From: JAQUGA01 sp964521105
GTDB taxonomy: Bacteria > Bacteroidota > Bacteroidia > Bacteroidales > WCHB1-69
NCBI GenBank assembly: GCA_964521105.1
Contig: CAZFPO010000051.1
Coordinates: 1-18,662, forward strand
Reading direction: 5' to 3'
Length of the DNA stretch: 18,662 nucleotides
The translations under genes were made by a program, and so were the position numbers. The notes below the pieces were generated by a model. That model had not been told where the DNA came from, ran no database searches, and saw nothing but the letters and a program-made list of their open reading frames with translations. Of this stretch, positions 1 to 6,741 are shown piece by piece. The first letter of the stretch is position 1. Every line of letters begins with the position of its first letter.

Positions 1-1295
1 GTCCACAAAAACCAACGGTATTTTTCGGTTTTGTTTTTATAGATAAACCAAAGTGTTAAGATAAAAATTCCTAAAAACATAAAACCTAAACCAACCATAA
101 CTCTAAAACTATAAAAAGTTAAGGGCACATTTGGAATGATACTTTCGGGACTGTTTAAATAACCGTATCCGAAATAGCTCCAATTATCGCGTAAAGTTTT
201 TAAATGAGTTTCGGCATTTAATGTATCGCCCATTTTTTTATTGGCTTTATATTGAGCCAATGCATTTATTGCTATTTTTCCTTTGTCAATTTTTTCTTGA
301 GCCGAAATAATACCTCTCTCTGGATTTCCGTTCACTAAATCATCTATACCAGGCACATAGGCATTAAAATCGCGGAAGCTTAAAAAGGATAACATTTTTG
401 GAATTTCTGATCGAAATACAAATGGATCTTTACCGTCGTTAACTTTTTTGCCAGGGGTAAGCATACCTATGGTAACTAATCCAGCTCCTTCTTCTCCTTT
501 ATACAAACTTTCCATGGCTGCTAATTTCATAGGTTGATGAATAGCTACTTGATTACCGGAGCCATCGCCAGTAAAGATTAAAAATAGTGTTGCAATTGTA
601 CCAAAAGTAGCACCTACAATCATGCTCCGTTTTGCAAATAATATTTCTCGTTTACGAATTATTAACCAGGCACTTATGCCAACAACAAACATACTCCCAG
701 TAACAAAACCCGATGTAATGGTATGTAAAAATTTTTGAATGGCATAAGGAGATAGAATTACATCCCAAAAATTCATCATTTCGTTTCGAGCAGTATCGGG
801 GTTAAAAATCATTCCTACAGGATAATTCATCCAGCCATTGGCAATTAAAATCCATAATGCCGACAAATTAGCACCAATGGCTACAAGCCATGTTGAAATT
901 AAATGAAATTTTTTACTTACTTTATTCCAACCAAAAAACATTACGGCTATAAAAGTTGATTCGATAAAGAAAGCCATAATACCCTCAATGGCTAAAGGTG
1001 CTCCAAAAATATCACCAACAAACCATGAATAATTTGACCAGTTTGTGCCAAATTCAAACTCTAAAATAATTCCTGTCGAAACTCCAATGGCGAAATTAAT
1101 ACCAAATAATGTCATCCAAAATTTTGTGATTCGTTTCCATTCGGGATTGCCTGTTTTTACATAAATGCTTTCGGTAATCGCCATAAAAAACGATAATCCT
1201 AAGGTAAGCGGAACAAACAACCAATGGTACATTGCGGTAAGGGCAAATTGCGCTCTCGACCAATCAACTACACTCGGGTCAATGTTTAAATACAT
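1..1295 (-). CDS. cydA: Cytochrome bd ubiquinol oxidase subunit I (C-terminus cut by window edge)
   Basis: Membrane quinol oxidase subunit that binds haems b558, b595 and d and oxidises quinol while reducing O2, usually under low oxygen. I translated 431 codons by hand from the ATG at 1293-1295; the frame is open to the window edge, so the C-terminus is missing. Family landmarks are present: haem-ligand His24 in AMYHWLFVPLTLG, the Glu104/Glu112 pair in helix 'EGIMAFFIESTF', His191 in 'QKFLHTITSGF', the quinol-site signature GDGSGNQVAIHQP at 243-255, and Met400 in 'SFRVMVGLG', matching E. coli His19, Glu99/Glu107, His186 and Met393 with a small offset. Several hydrophobic helices are evident. 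It lies 26 bp downstream of the DUF4492 gene and is probably co-transcribed with it. cydB would be expected beyond the left edge. Confidence 0.96.
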   Translation of the reverse strand, partial: MYLNIDPSVVDWSRAQFALTAMYHWLFVPLTLGLSFFMAITESIYVKTGNPEWKRITKFWMTLFGINFAIGVSTGIILEFEFGTNWSNYSWFVGDIFGAPLAIEGIMAFFIESTFIAVMFFGWNKVSKKFHLISTWLVAIGANLSALWILIANGWMNYPVGMIFNPDTARNEMMNFWDVILSPYAIQKFLHTITSGFVTGSMFVVGISAWLIIRKREILFAKRSMIVGATFGTIATLFLIFTGDGSGNQVAIHQPMKLAAMESLYKGEEGAGLVTIGMLTPGKKVNDGKDPFVFRSEIPKMLSFLSFRDFNAYVPGIDDLVNGNPERGIISAQEKIDKGKIAINALAQYKANKKMGDTLNAETHLKTLRDNWSYFGYGYLNSPESIIPNVPLTFYSFRVMVGLGFMFLGIFILTLWFIYKNKTEKYRWFLW

Positions 1296-1321
1296 AGTTT
1301 TTTTTTTAATTAATGATTTAT

Positions 1322-1555
1322 TTATTGATTTTGGTTTCTATCGGTTAATTCATTCAAAACATGCTCGCTTTTTTGTTTTGGAGTATCGTATCTTGAATTT
1401 AAAAAATTCGGAAAAAAAATGAATTTTAGAATTGCAAACATAATGAAGAGTTTAACTAAAATAATTGTCCAGAGAGTTTTCCCTAATTTCATGTTTTTAA
1501 AGCCATCAATATAAAATCGATAAACTTTAAAAAAAATATTATCATTTTTGTTCAT
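1322..1555 (-). CDS. DUF4492 family small membrane protein upstream of cydA
   Basis: A 77-residue protein with one hydrophobic helix at about residues 27-48 (from 'GKTLWTIILVKLFIMF'), a basic N-terminus with the pattern 'YRFYIDGFKNMKLGKTLW', and a polar charged tail. This matches my memory of DUF4492, a small Bacteroidota family commonly encoded directly in front of cydAB. The function is not established; the constant position suggests a role in assembly or stability of cytochrome bd, comparable in idea to the small CydX subunit, but that is inference. The start ATG is at 1553-1555. A candidate -7/-33 promoter lies 22-50 bp upstream and no purine-rich Shine-Dalgarno is seen, which is usual in this phylum. 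It is the first gene of the cyd transcript. Confidence 0.85.
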   Translation of the reverse strand: MNKNDNIFFKVYRFYIDGFKNMKLGKTLWTIILVKLFIMFAILKFIFFPNFLNSRYDTPKQKSEHVLNELTDRNQNQ

Positions 1556-1576
1556 AGAAATAATTTAACACATTTT

Positions 1577-1605
1577 AAAACATAACTTTTATTTTTTTGT
1601 TCAAA
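1577..1605 (-). promoter_or_regulatory. Candidate Bacteroidota-type promoter for DUF4492-cydA
   Basis: On the minus strand, TTTG (1602-1605) is followed after 17 bases by TATGTTTT (1577-1584), which matches the Bacteroides -7 box TAnnTTTG at 7 of 8 positions. The spacing is a little short and the region is very A+T rich, so a chance match is possible. Confidence 0.35.
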
Positions 1606-1717
1606 GTCGTCCTCATTTTTTAAGCGATAAAACTAAATAAATAACTTAATGTTTTCAACAAATTTATGTTAATCACTTTTAAAAATTTAAGATTCAAACT
1701 CATGAATGCTGATTAAT

Positions 1718-1748
1718 TTTGTGTTAAATTAGCTAAATGCTGTATTTG
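1718..1748 (+). promoter_or_regulatory. Candidate Bacteroidota-type promoter for xth
   Basis: TTTG at 1718-1721 is followed after 19 bases by TGTATTTG at 1741-1748, 7 of 8 to the -7 consensus TAnnTTTG. The xth ATG begins only 5 bases after the -7 box, so transcription would start at or next to the start codon and the mRNA would be leaderless or almost so. Confidence 0.45.
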
Positions 1749-1752
1749 TTAC

Positions 1753-2535
1753 ATGGAAAAAAATGTTCGAGTAGCTACATATAACGTAAATGGAATTCGG
1801 TCGGCTCTTAGTAAGGGGTTGACTGACTGGATGATAGATTCGAACATTGATATATTGTGTGTTCAAGAAATTAAAGCAGATATTGATCAAATTCCTGAAT
1901 TTTATTTTCAGGAATTAGGTTTAAATTGCTACTGGTATCCATCCGAGAAAAAAGGGTATAGTGGCGTAGCAATTATTTCCAAAAAAGCACCCGACAAGGT
2001 GCAATATGGAATGGGAATACCCGAATATGACAGTGAGGGTAGGTTTATTTATGCCGATTTTGGTAATATTTCTATTGTTTCAGTTTATCATCCTTCGGGA
2101 AGTAGTGGCGACGAACGCCAAAATTTTAAAATGAAATGGTTAGATTATTTTTATAACTACGTTCATGAACTTAAAAAAAATCGTCCTAATTTAATTATCT
2201 GTGGCGATTTCAACATCTGCCATAAACCTATTGATATTCATGATCCTATTAGAAATGCTAATTCTTCGGGTTTTTTGCCCGAAGAAAGAAAGTGGTTGAC
2301 AAAATTTTTTGATATGGATTTTATCGATTCGTTTCGACATTTGAATGACAAACCGTATCAATACACCTGGTGGAGTTATAGGGCTAACGCTCGTAATAAA
2401 AACCTAGGCTGGCGAATTGATTATATTAATCACACATCGTCCATGAATCAATATTTAGTTGATGCTCAAATTGATGCAAATGCAATTCATTCCGATCATT
2501 GTCCAGTTATAGCTGATTATAAATTTATTTTTTAA
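1753..2535 (+). CDS. xth: Exodeoxyribonuclease III (AP endonuclease)
   Basis: Base-excision repair enzyme that cuts DNA 5' of abasic sites and removes 3' blocking groups; cytoplasmic and Mg-dependent. The 260-residue length fits the family (E. coli ExoIII is 268). The endonuclease/exonuclease/phosphatase fold residues are all visible: Asn11 in 'ATYNVNGIRS', Glu39 in 'CVQEIKA', Tyr112-His113 in 'SVYHPSG', Asp152/Asn154 in 'CGDFNICH', Asp223 in 'GWRIDYI' and Asp248-His249 in 'HSDHCPV'. The 'YTWWSYR' and 'NLGWRIDY' motifs are typical of the ExoIII branch rather than of secreted EEP proteins. The OmpA-type lipoprotein gene follows after 15 bp and is probably on the same transcript. Confidence 0.96.
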   Translation: MEKNVRVATYNVNGIRSALSKGLTDWMIDSNIDILCVQEIKADIDQIPEFYFQELGLNCYWYPSEKKGYSGVAIISKKAPDKVQYGMGIPEYDSEGRFIYADFGNISIVSVYHPSGSSGDERQNFKMKWLDYFYNYVHELKKNRPNLIICGDFNICHKPIDIHDPIRNANSSGFLPEERKWLTKFFDMDFIDSFRHLNDKPYQYTWWSYRANARNKNLGWRIDYINHTSSMNQYLVDAQIDANAIHSDHCPVIADYKFIF

Positions 2536-2550
2536 TATAAAATTTGTGTT

Positions 2551-3555
2551 ATGAAACGTTTCCATTTATTATTGTTTTTATCATTGATTTTTTTTGCATC
2601 TTGTGTATCTCAGCAAAAGTATTCAGAATCTGAAACTCGAAGAAAAAATTGTGAAGATGAAGTGAGTAAATTAAAAAATGACAATCTTACAATAAGTAAT
2701 CAGTTAACCGAAACTAAGTCGAATTATGATAGATTGCGTCAACAACACGAAAAGTTAAAACAAGACACATTGATAATGGGTAAAACTTATCGTTCGCAAG
2801 TTATGAGCAACCAAAAGCTTCAAGAAGCTTACAATGATTTGCTTAAGTCAACCGAATCGATTACAGCTGGCAATAATGATGAAATAGCTAAAATTTTAGA
2901 AAGTTTAAATAAACTTCGGTTAGATTTACTTAGACGCGAAGATGATTTAAAAACCTTAGAAACAGAAATGAATAACCGTATGGCAGACCTTGATGTTGTT
3001 GCTAAAGAACTTAAAATTAAAGAAGATAAAATTAATGAGCTTCAAAAGATTTTAGATAATAAAGATTTTGCAGTTAACGCACTAAAAGAAAAGGTATTGA
3101 AGGCATTGGTTGGATATCAGAATAATGGTTTAAATGTATACCAAAGAAACGGTAAAGTTTATGTATCGATGGATGATAAATTGCTTTTTCAATCGGGAAG
3201 TTTCCAAATTGACCCACGTGGAGAAGCTGCGTTAAAGGAGTTAGCTATCATTTTAGAGCAGGATAAAGATATTAATGTAATGATTGAAGGTCATACTGAT
3301 GATGTACCTTATAAAGCGGCTTCGGGTCAAATTCGCGATAATTGGGATTTAAGTGTGATGAGGGCGACTACCGTAGTAAATATTTTGCTGAAACACGGAA
3401 AAATTGACCCCCGCAGATTAACTGCTGCCGGTCGTAGCGAATATAATCCAATAGATAATGGAAAATCTGCAGAAGCTCGAGCTAAAAATCGGCGTACCGA
3501 AATAATTCTTACTCCAAAAATGGATGAACTATTTAAAATATTGGAGTCGAATTAG
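2551..3555 (+). CDS. OmpA-family lipoprotein with long coiled coil
   Basis: A 334-residue envelope protein. The N-terminus is a lipoprotein signal ending in a lipobox-like 'FASC' with Cys18 as the acylated residue. Residues ~25-190 are heptad-rich and strongly charged (K/E/L/N), indicating a long coiled coil. Residues ~210-325 form an OmpA C-terminal peptidoglycan-binding domain: 'LLFQSGSFQIDPRG', 'IEGHTDDVPY' (245-254), 'NWDLSVMRATTVVNILL' and 'NRRTEIIL' (313-320). The expected role is to tether the outer membrane to the cell wall across the periplasm, as in Pal/YiaD-like proteins. It sits 15 bp after xth; nothing suggests a functional link. Immediately downstream begins the tandem hairpin repeat block. 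Confidence 0.9.
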   Translation: MKRFHLLLFLSLIFFASCVSQQKYSESETRRKNCEDEVSKLKNDNLTISNQLTETKSNYDRLRQQHEKLKQDTLIMGKTYRSQVMSNQKLQEAYNDLLKSTESITAGNNDEIAKILESLNKLRLDLLRREDDLKTLETEMNNRMADLDVVAKELKIKEDKINELQKILDNKDFAVNALKEKVLKALVGYQNNGLNVYQRNGKVYVSMDDKLLFQSGSFQIDPRGEAALKELAIILEQDKDINVMIEGHTDDVPYKAASGQIRDNWDLSVMRATTVVNILLKHGKIDPRRLTAAGRSEYNPIDNGKSAEARAKNRRTEIILTPKMDELFKILESN

Positions 3556-3571
3556 TTTTGAACATAGCATT

Positions 3572-4308
3572 AGCGATAGCACTGCTGGAACGATTAAATT
3601 TTCATTTTTACCCTTTTGTTCCCTGAAGGGAAATGAAAATTTTATTTATTTTTCATCAGCAGAGTCTCCAGAATGGGACTCTGATGATTATCCTATAATC
3701 AGCGATAGCACCGCTGAAACGATTAAATTTTCATTTTTACCCTTTTGTTCCCTGAAGGGAAATGAAAATTTTATTTATTTTTCATCAGCAGAGTCTCCAG
3801 AATGGGACTCTGATGATTATCCTATAATCAGCNNNNNNNNNNNNNNNNNNNNNNNNNNNNNNNNNNNNNNNNNNNNNNNNNNNNNNNNNNNNNNNNNNNN
3901 NNNNNNNNNNNNNNNNNNNNNNNNNNNNNNNNTTTATTTTTCATCAGCAGAGTCTCCAGAATGGGACTCTGATGATTATCCTATAATAAGCGATAACATT
4001 TCTGAAATCATTAAAAGTTTCTATTGATAAATAGTCAAAATTTTTCAAATATCCTATTTTTTCATCAGCAGAGTCTCCAGAATGGGACTCTGATGATTAT
4101 CCTATAATCAGCGATAGCACCGCTGAAACGATTAAATTTTCATTTTTACCCTTTTGTTCCCTGAAGGGAAATGAAAATTTTATTTATTTTTCATCAGCAG
4201 AGTCTCCAGAATGGGACTCTGATGATTATCCTATAATAAGCGATAACATTTCTGAAATCATTAAAAGTTTCTATTGATAAATAGTCAAAATTTTTCAAAT
4301 ATCCTATT
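3572..4308. repeat. Hairpin-rich tandem repeat block (129-bp and 121-bp units)
   Basis: This block fills most of the 775-bp gap between convergent ompA-like and uvrC genes. Type A units of exactly 129 bp lie at 3572-3700, 3701-3829 and 4110-4238, with a fourth starting at 3830 and lost in the assembly gap. The first two differ at only two bases. A variant B unit of 121 bp lies at 3989-4109 and starts again at 4239; it keeps the 3' half but replaces the 5' half. The visible stretch 3933-4058 recurs exactly at 4183-4308 (period 250 = A+B). Each A unit holds three inverted repeats: AAATTTTCATTT/AAATGAAAATTT (3596-3607 / 3631-3642) enclosing TTCCCTGAAGGGAA; CAGAGTC/GACTCTG (3660-3666 / 3677-3683); and GATTAT/ATAATC (3686-3700). 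The core hairpin appears five times, starting at 3653, 3782, 3941, 4062 and 4191. I recognise no known repeat family. Confidence 0.9.
3833..3932. other. Assembly gap of 100 Ns
   Basis: Exactly 100 consecutive Ns inside the tandem repeat block. A round 100 is a common placeholder for a scaffold join of unknown length, so the true number of repeat units and even the order of A and B units here are unknown. Confidence 0.97.
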
Positions 4309-4318
4309 GAATAATAGG
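4303..4318 (-). terminator. Weak hairpin downstream of uvrC
   Basis: CCTATT and AATAGG separated by four bases form a 6-bp stem 12 bp past the uvrC stop codon. On the minus strand it is followed by an A+T-rich stretch but not by a clean run of T, so it is only a possible terminator. The neighbouring repeat hairpins could serve the same purpose. Confidence 0.25.
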
Positions 4319-4330
4319 GTTAAACAAGAA

Positions 4331-6133
4331 TCAATGATAATGGTCAAAAATTATTTTTGCCTTAGCTTTTCCTATAACTTTTTCGAGTTCTTCGAGGGAT
4401 GTTTCTTTTATAGTTGTTACCGAACGGAAATGTAACAAGAGTTTTTCGGCTATTACAGAGCCTATCCCTTTAATTTGTGTTAACTCCGTTTTAATTGTGT
4501 CTTTTTCGCGTTTAACACGATGATGAGTGATGCCAAATCGGTGGGCTTCATCACGTAATTGTTGAATTATACGTAAAGTTTCCGATTTTTTATCAATGTA
4601 TAGTGGAATTGAATCGAATGGTTTGAAAATTTCTTCTAAACGTTTTGCAATTCCAATTATAGAGACCTTATCCTCGATTTTTAATTCCACAAGTATCTCA
4701 TATGCAGCACTTAATTGACCTTTTCCTCCATCCACCACGATTAAATCGGGGAGTGGTAAATTTTCTTCAAGCAATCGTTTGTATCTTCTCAAAAACACTT
4801 CTTTCATAGATGCAAAGTCATCAGGTCCAACAACCGTTTTAATGTTGTAATGTCGATAATCATTTTTTGATGGTTTTGCCTTTTTAAAACAAACCATTGC
4901 CGAAACTGCGTTGGTTCCTTGGGTGTTTGAATTATCGAAACACTCAATAGTGTATGGTAATTTAGGGAGTTGCAAATCTTCTTTCATTTTTTCCAAAACC
5001 CTCTTAATATTGCGTTCGGGGTCAACTAAACTGGCATTTTTTTGCTTTTCGAGCATGTAATATTTTGCATTACGAAGCGAAAGTTCCAGTAATTTAAGTT
5101 TGTCGCCTTTTTTAGGTACCGTGTATTTTATGGTTTGAAATTTAAATTCAGGTATAAAAGGAACAAGAACTTCTTGAGATGTACTTTGTAAACGCTCGCG
5201 AATATCCGTCATGGCAAAACTTAAAATTTCATCATCAGTTTCCTCTAAATTTTTCTTAACTTCTTGTGTATATGTTTGTACAATTGCTCCATCAATAATC
5301 TTTAAAAAGTTAACGTACGCATTTTTGTCATCCGAAAGGATAGAAAAAACATCCAAATTTCCAATTTTTGGATTTACCACCGTAGATTTACTTTGATAAT
5401 TTTCAAGCGATTGGATTTTTTCTTTAACAATTTGAGCATTTTCAAACTGTTGTTTTGTGGCATAATCCATCATCATTGTTTTTAATCGAGATAAAACAAC
5501 ACTAATATTTCCTTTTAAAATATGAATAATTTGCTCAATATTTTGTTGATAATCTATCGCTGATTGTTTTTTTTCGCATGGTCCCAAGCAACGTTTAATA
5601 TGATATTCTAAGCAAACTCTATATTTTCCTTTCTGGATATAATTTTCGTCAAGGTTTAAATTGCACGTTCGGAGTTGAAAAAGTTGACGAATCATTTCTA
5701 ATAAGGCATTCATCATTTTACCCGATGCGTAAGGTCCATAATATTGCGATTTGTCTTTAACAACATTTCGAGTTACGAATACTCTTGGAAAATCTTCATT
5801 TTTTATGCAAATCCATGGAAAAGTTTTATCATCTTTAAGTAATATATTGTATCTGGGTTGATATTTTTTGATGAGGTTATTTTCAAGTAATAGTGCATCA
5901 ATTTCGGTATCCACAACAATGTATTTTATGTCGGCAATTCGTCGAACAAGCATTCGAAGCTTTGTTCTATCAGGTTCTTTTTGAAAATAGGAGTAAACTC
6001 TTTTTTTTAGATTTTTTGCTTTTCCAATATAAATAATAACACCATCTTCGTCGAAATACTGATAAATACCAGGTTTAGGTGGTAAATTTTGAATAATTGG
6101 TATTATGGTTTCGCTATATTTGTTTTTAAACAT
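4331..6133 (-). CDS. uvrC: UvrABC system protein C (excinuclease subunit)
   Basis: Nucleotide excision repair nuclease that makes the 3' and 5' cuts around a lesion marked by UvrB. At 600 residues it is full length. Domains in order: GIY-YIG nuclease (PGIYQYF 21-27, YIGKAKNLKKR 35-45) for the 3' cut; a Cys cluster (Cys157, Cys174, Cys182, Cys186 in 'RCLGPC'); a UVR/UvrB-binding motif at ~213-248 ('ENAQIVKEKIQSLE'); the RNase H-like endonuclease with 'ECFDNSN' (Asp400), 'VVDGGKGQL' (Asp468) and 'DEAHRFGITHHR' (His531); and a C-terminal helix-hairpin-helix pair at ~551-600 ('IKGIGSVIAEKLL', 'VIGKAKAKIIFDHY'). All catalytic positions appear intact. It begins 9 bp after the GldH-like gene, so the two are probably co-transcribed. 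Confidence 0.98.
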   Translation of the reverse strand: MFKNKYSETIIPIIQNLPPKPGIYQYFDEDGVIIYIGKAKNLKKRVYSYFQKEPDRTKLRMLVRRIADIKYIVVDTEIDALLLENNLIKKYQPRYNILLKDDKTFPWICIKNEDFPRVFVTRNVVKDKSQYYGPYASGKMMNALLEMIRQLFQLRTCNLNLDENYIQKGKYRVCLEYHIKRCLGPCEKKQSAIDYQQNIEQIIHILKGNISVVLSRLKTMMMDYATKQQFENAQIVKEKIQSLENYQSKSTVVNPKIGNLDVFSILSDDKNAYVNFLKIIDGAIVQTYTQEVKKNLEETDDEILSFAMTDIRERLQSTSQEVLVPFIPEFKFQTIKYTVPKKGDKLKLLELSLRNAKYYMLEKQKNASLVDPERNIKRVLEKMKEDLQLPKLPYTIECFDNSNTQGTNAVSAMVCFKKAKPSKNDYRHYNIKTVVGPDDFASMKEVFLRRYKRLLEENLPLPDLIVVDGGKGQLSAAYEILVELKIEDKVSIIGIAKRLEEIFKPFDSIPLYIDKKSETLRIIQQLRDEAHRFGITHHRVKREKDTIKTELTQIKGIGSVIAEKLLLHFRSVTTIKETSLEELEKVIGKAKAKIIFDHYH

Positions 6134-6142
6134 GGTGGCTGT

Positions 6143-6622
6143 TTAATCTTGGATATCTGATTTTACAATTTTAAAGTTTATTTCTTCAATTCCCGAAAGA
6201 ACTAATTGAGAAGTTCCATGTTCAAACTCATACTTATAAATACCAGCTTTTGGAAACTTTTTTCCGCGTTGAATACATTCTGAATAAAGCCTTATATTAT
6301 CTTTTTTTTCTTTTAAAAATCGATTGTAATTATCCTTTATTTTTATCGAATATTTTTCGGTTCGAATTTCACCATTTGAGTAATCGGCTTTAAGGTATAA
6401 AGGCAGGTATTGCTCTTGATATTCATCGTTAATTTTTGCTTCAATAAATAAATCATATCGATTTTCGGAGTTTTTTATTTCAAAATCGAATTTAAGTTTT
6501 GAAAATCGGTTCCAACCGCTATTGCCAAATTTTACGCTCTGCTCGTATACTGAGCTTTTTCCACAACTGATTAATAAAAATATTGAAATAATAAATGGTA
6601 TAATTAGCGATATTTTTTTCAT
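6143..6622 (-). CDS. gldH: Gliding-motility-type lipoprotein, GldH-like
   Basis: A 159-residue lipoprotein: the signal peptide ends in 'LLISC' with Cys20 as the lipidated residue. The mature part has the layout I associate with GldH: an N-terminal 'VYEQSVKFGNSGWNRFSKLKFDFEI' region (read here in two pieces as ~25-38 and ~39-49), a central strand pair 'YDLFIEAKINDEYQEQYLPLYLKA', and a closing 'FPKAGIYKYEFEHGTSQLVLSGIEEI' region resembling GldH's 'G.Y.FE...R...L.GI.DIG'. GldH is needed for gliding in Flavobacterium, but homologues occur in non-gliding Bacteroidota too. The usual 'LADxxGxWLG' segment is replaced by 'KADYSNGEIRTEKY', so the match is partial and the symbol tentative. It precedes uvrC by 9 bp and has a candidate promoter just upstream. 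Confidence 0.6.
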   Translation of the reverse strand: MKKISLIIPFIISIFLLISCGKSSVYEQSVKFGNSGWNRFSKLKFDFEIKNSENRYDLFIEAKINDEYQEQYLPLYLKADYSNGEIRTEKYSIKIKDNYNRFLKEKKDNIRLYSECIQRGKKFPKAGIYKYEFEHGTSQLVLSGIEEINFKIVKSDIQD

Positions 6623-6637
6623 CGTATTTTTTTTCGG

Positions 6638-6667
6638 TAAAAATAAGCTAAAAGTTGCATTTACAAA
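6638..6667 (-). promoter_or_regulatory. Candidate promoter for gldH-like/uvrC
   Basis: On the minus strand TTTG (6664-6667) and TATTTTTA (6638-6645, 7 of 8 to TAnnTTTG) are separated by 18 bases, near the expected spacing. The box ends 15 bases before the gldH-like ATG at 6620-6622, which predicts a leader of about ten bases. It lies just downstream of the preceding gene's terminator, consistent with a separate transcription unit. Confidence 0.45.
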
Positions 6668-6682
6668 TTGAACTTAAGGAAT

Positions 6683-6723
6683 AAAAAAAACCGAAACTAT
6701 TTTTTAAAAAATATTTTCGGTTT
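6683..6723 (-). terminator. Intrinsic terminator of the PD40-OmpA gene
   Basis: Arms 6688-6705 and 6706-6723 are reverse complements over 18 bases with one mismatch, giving a hairpin with core AAACCGAAA/TTTCGGTTT. On the minus strand the hairpin is followed by eight T residues (6683-6690 read in complement, partly inside the stem). It starts 18 bp after the stop of the minus-strand gene ending at 6742. This is the clearest intrinsic terminator in the window. Confidence 0.85.
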
Positions 6724-6741
6724 ATGACTATAATGAAATTA

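Noticed and set aside
1165..1422. Plus-strand open frame across the cydA start and DUF4492 gene
   Set aside because: It is antisense to two well supported genes and has no recognisable features.
3524..4027. Open frame of about 167 codons through the tandem repeats, with a 43-residue period
   Set aside because: 129 is a multiple of 3, so one open frame stays open by repetition. Its only Met is inside the upstream ompA-like gene, the frame passes through 100 Ns, and the B unit brings a stop. Hairpin symmetry explains the sequence better than coding.
3572..4308. CRISPR array
   Set aside because: Units are contiguous and near-identical over their full 129 or 121 bp; there are no unique spacers and no cas genes nearby.
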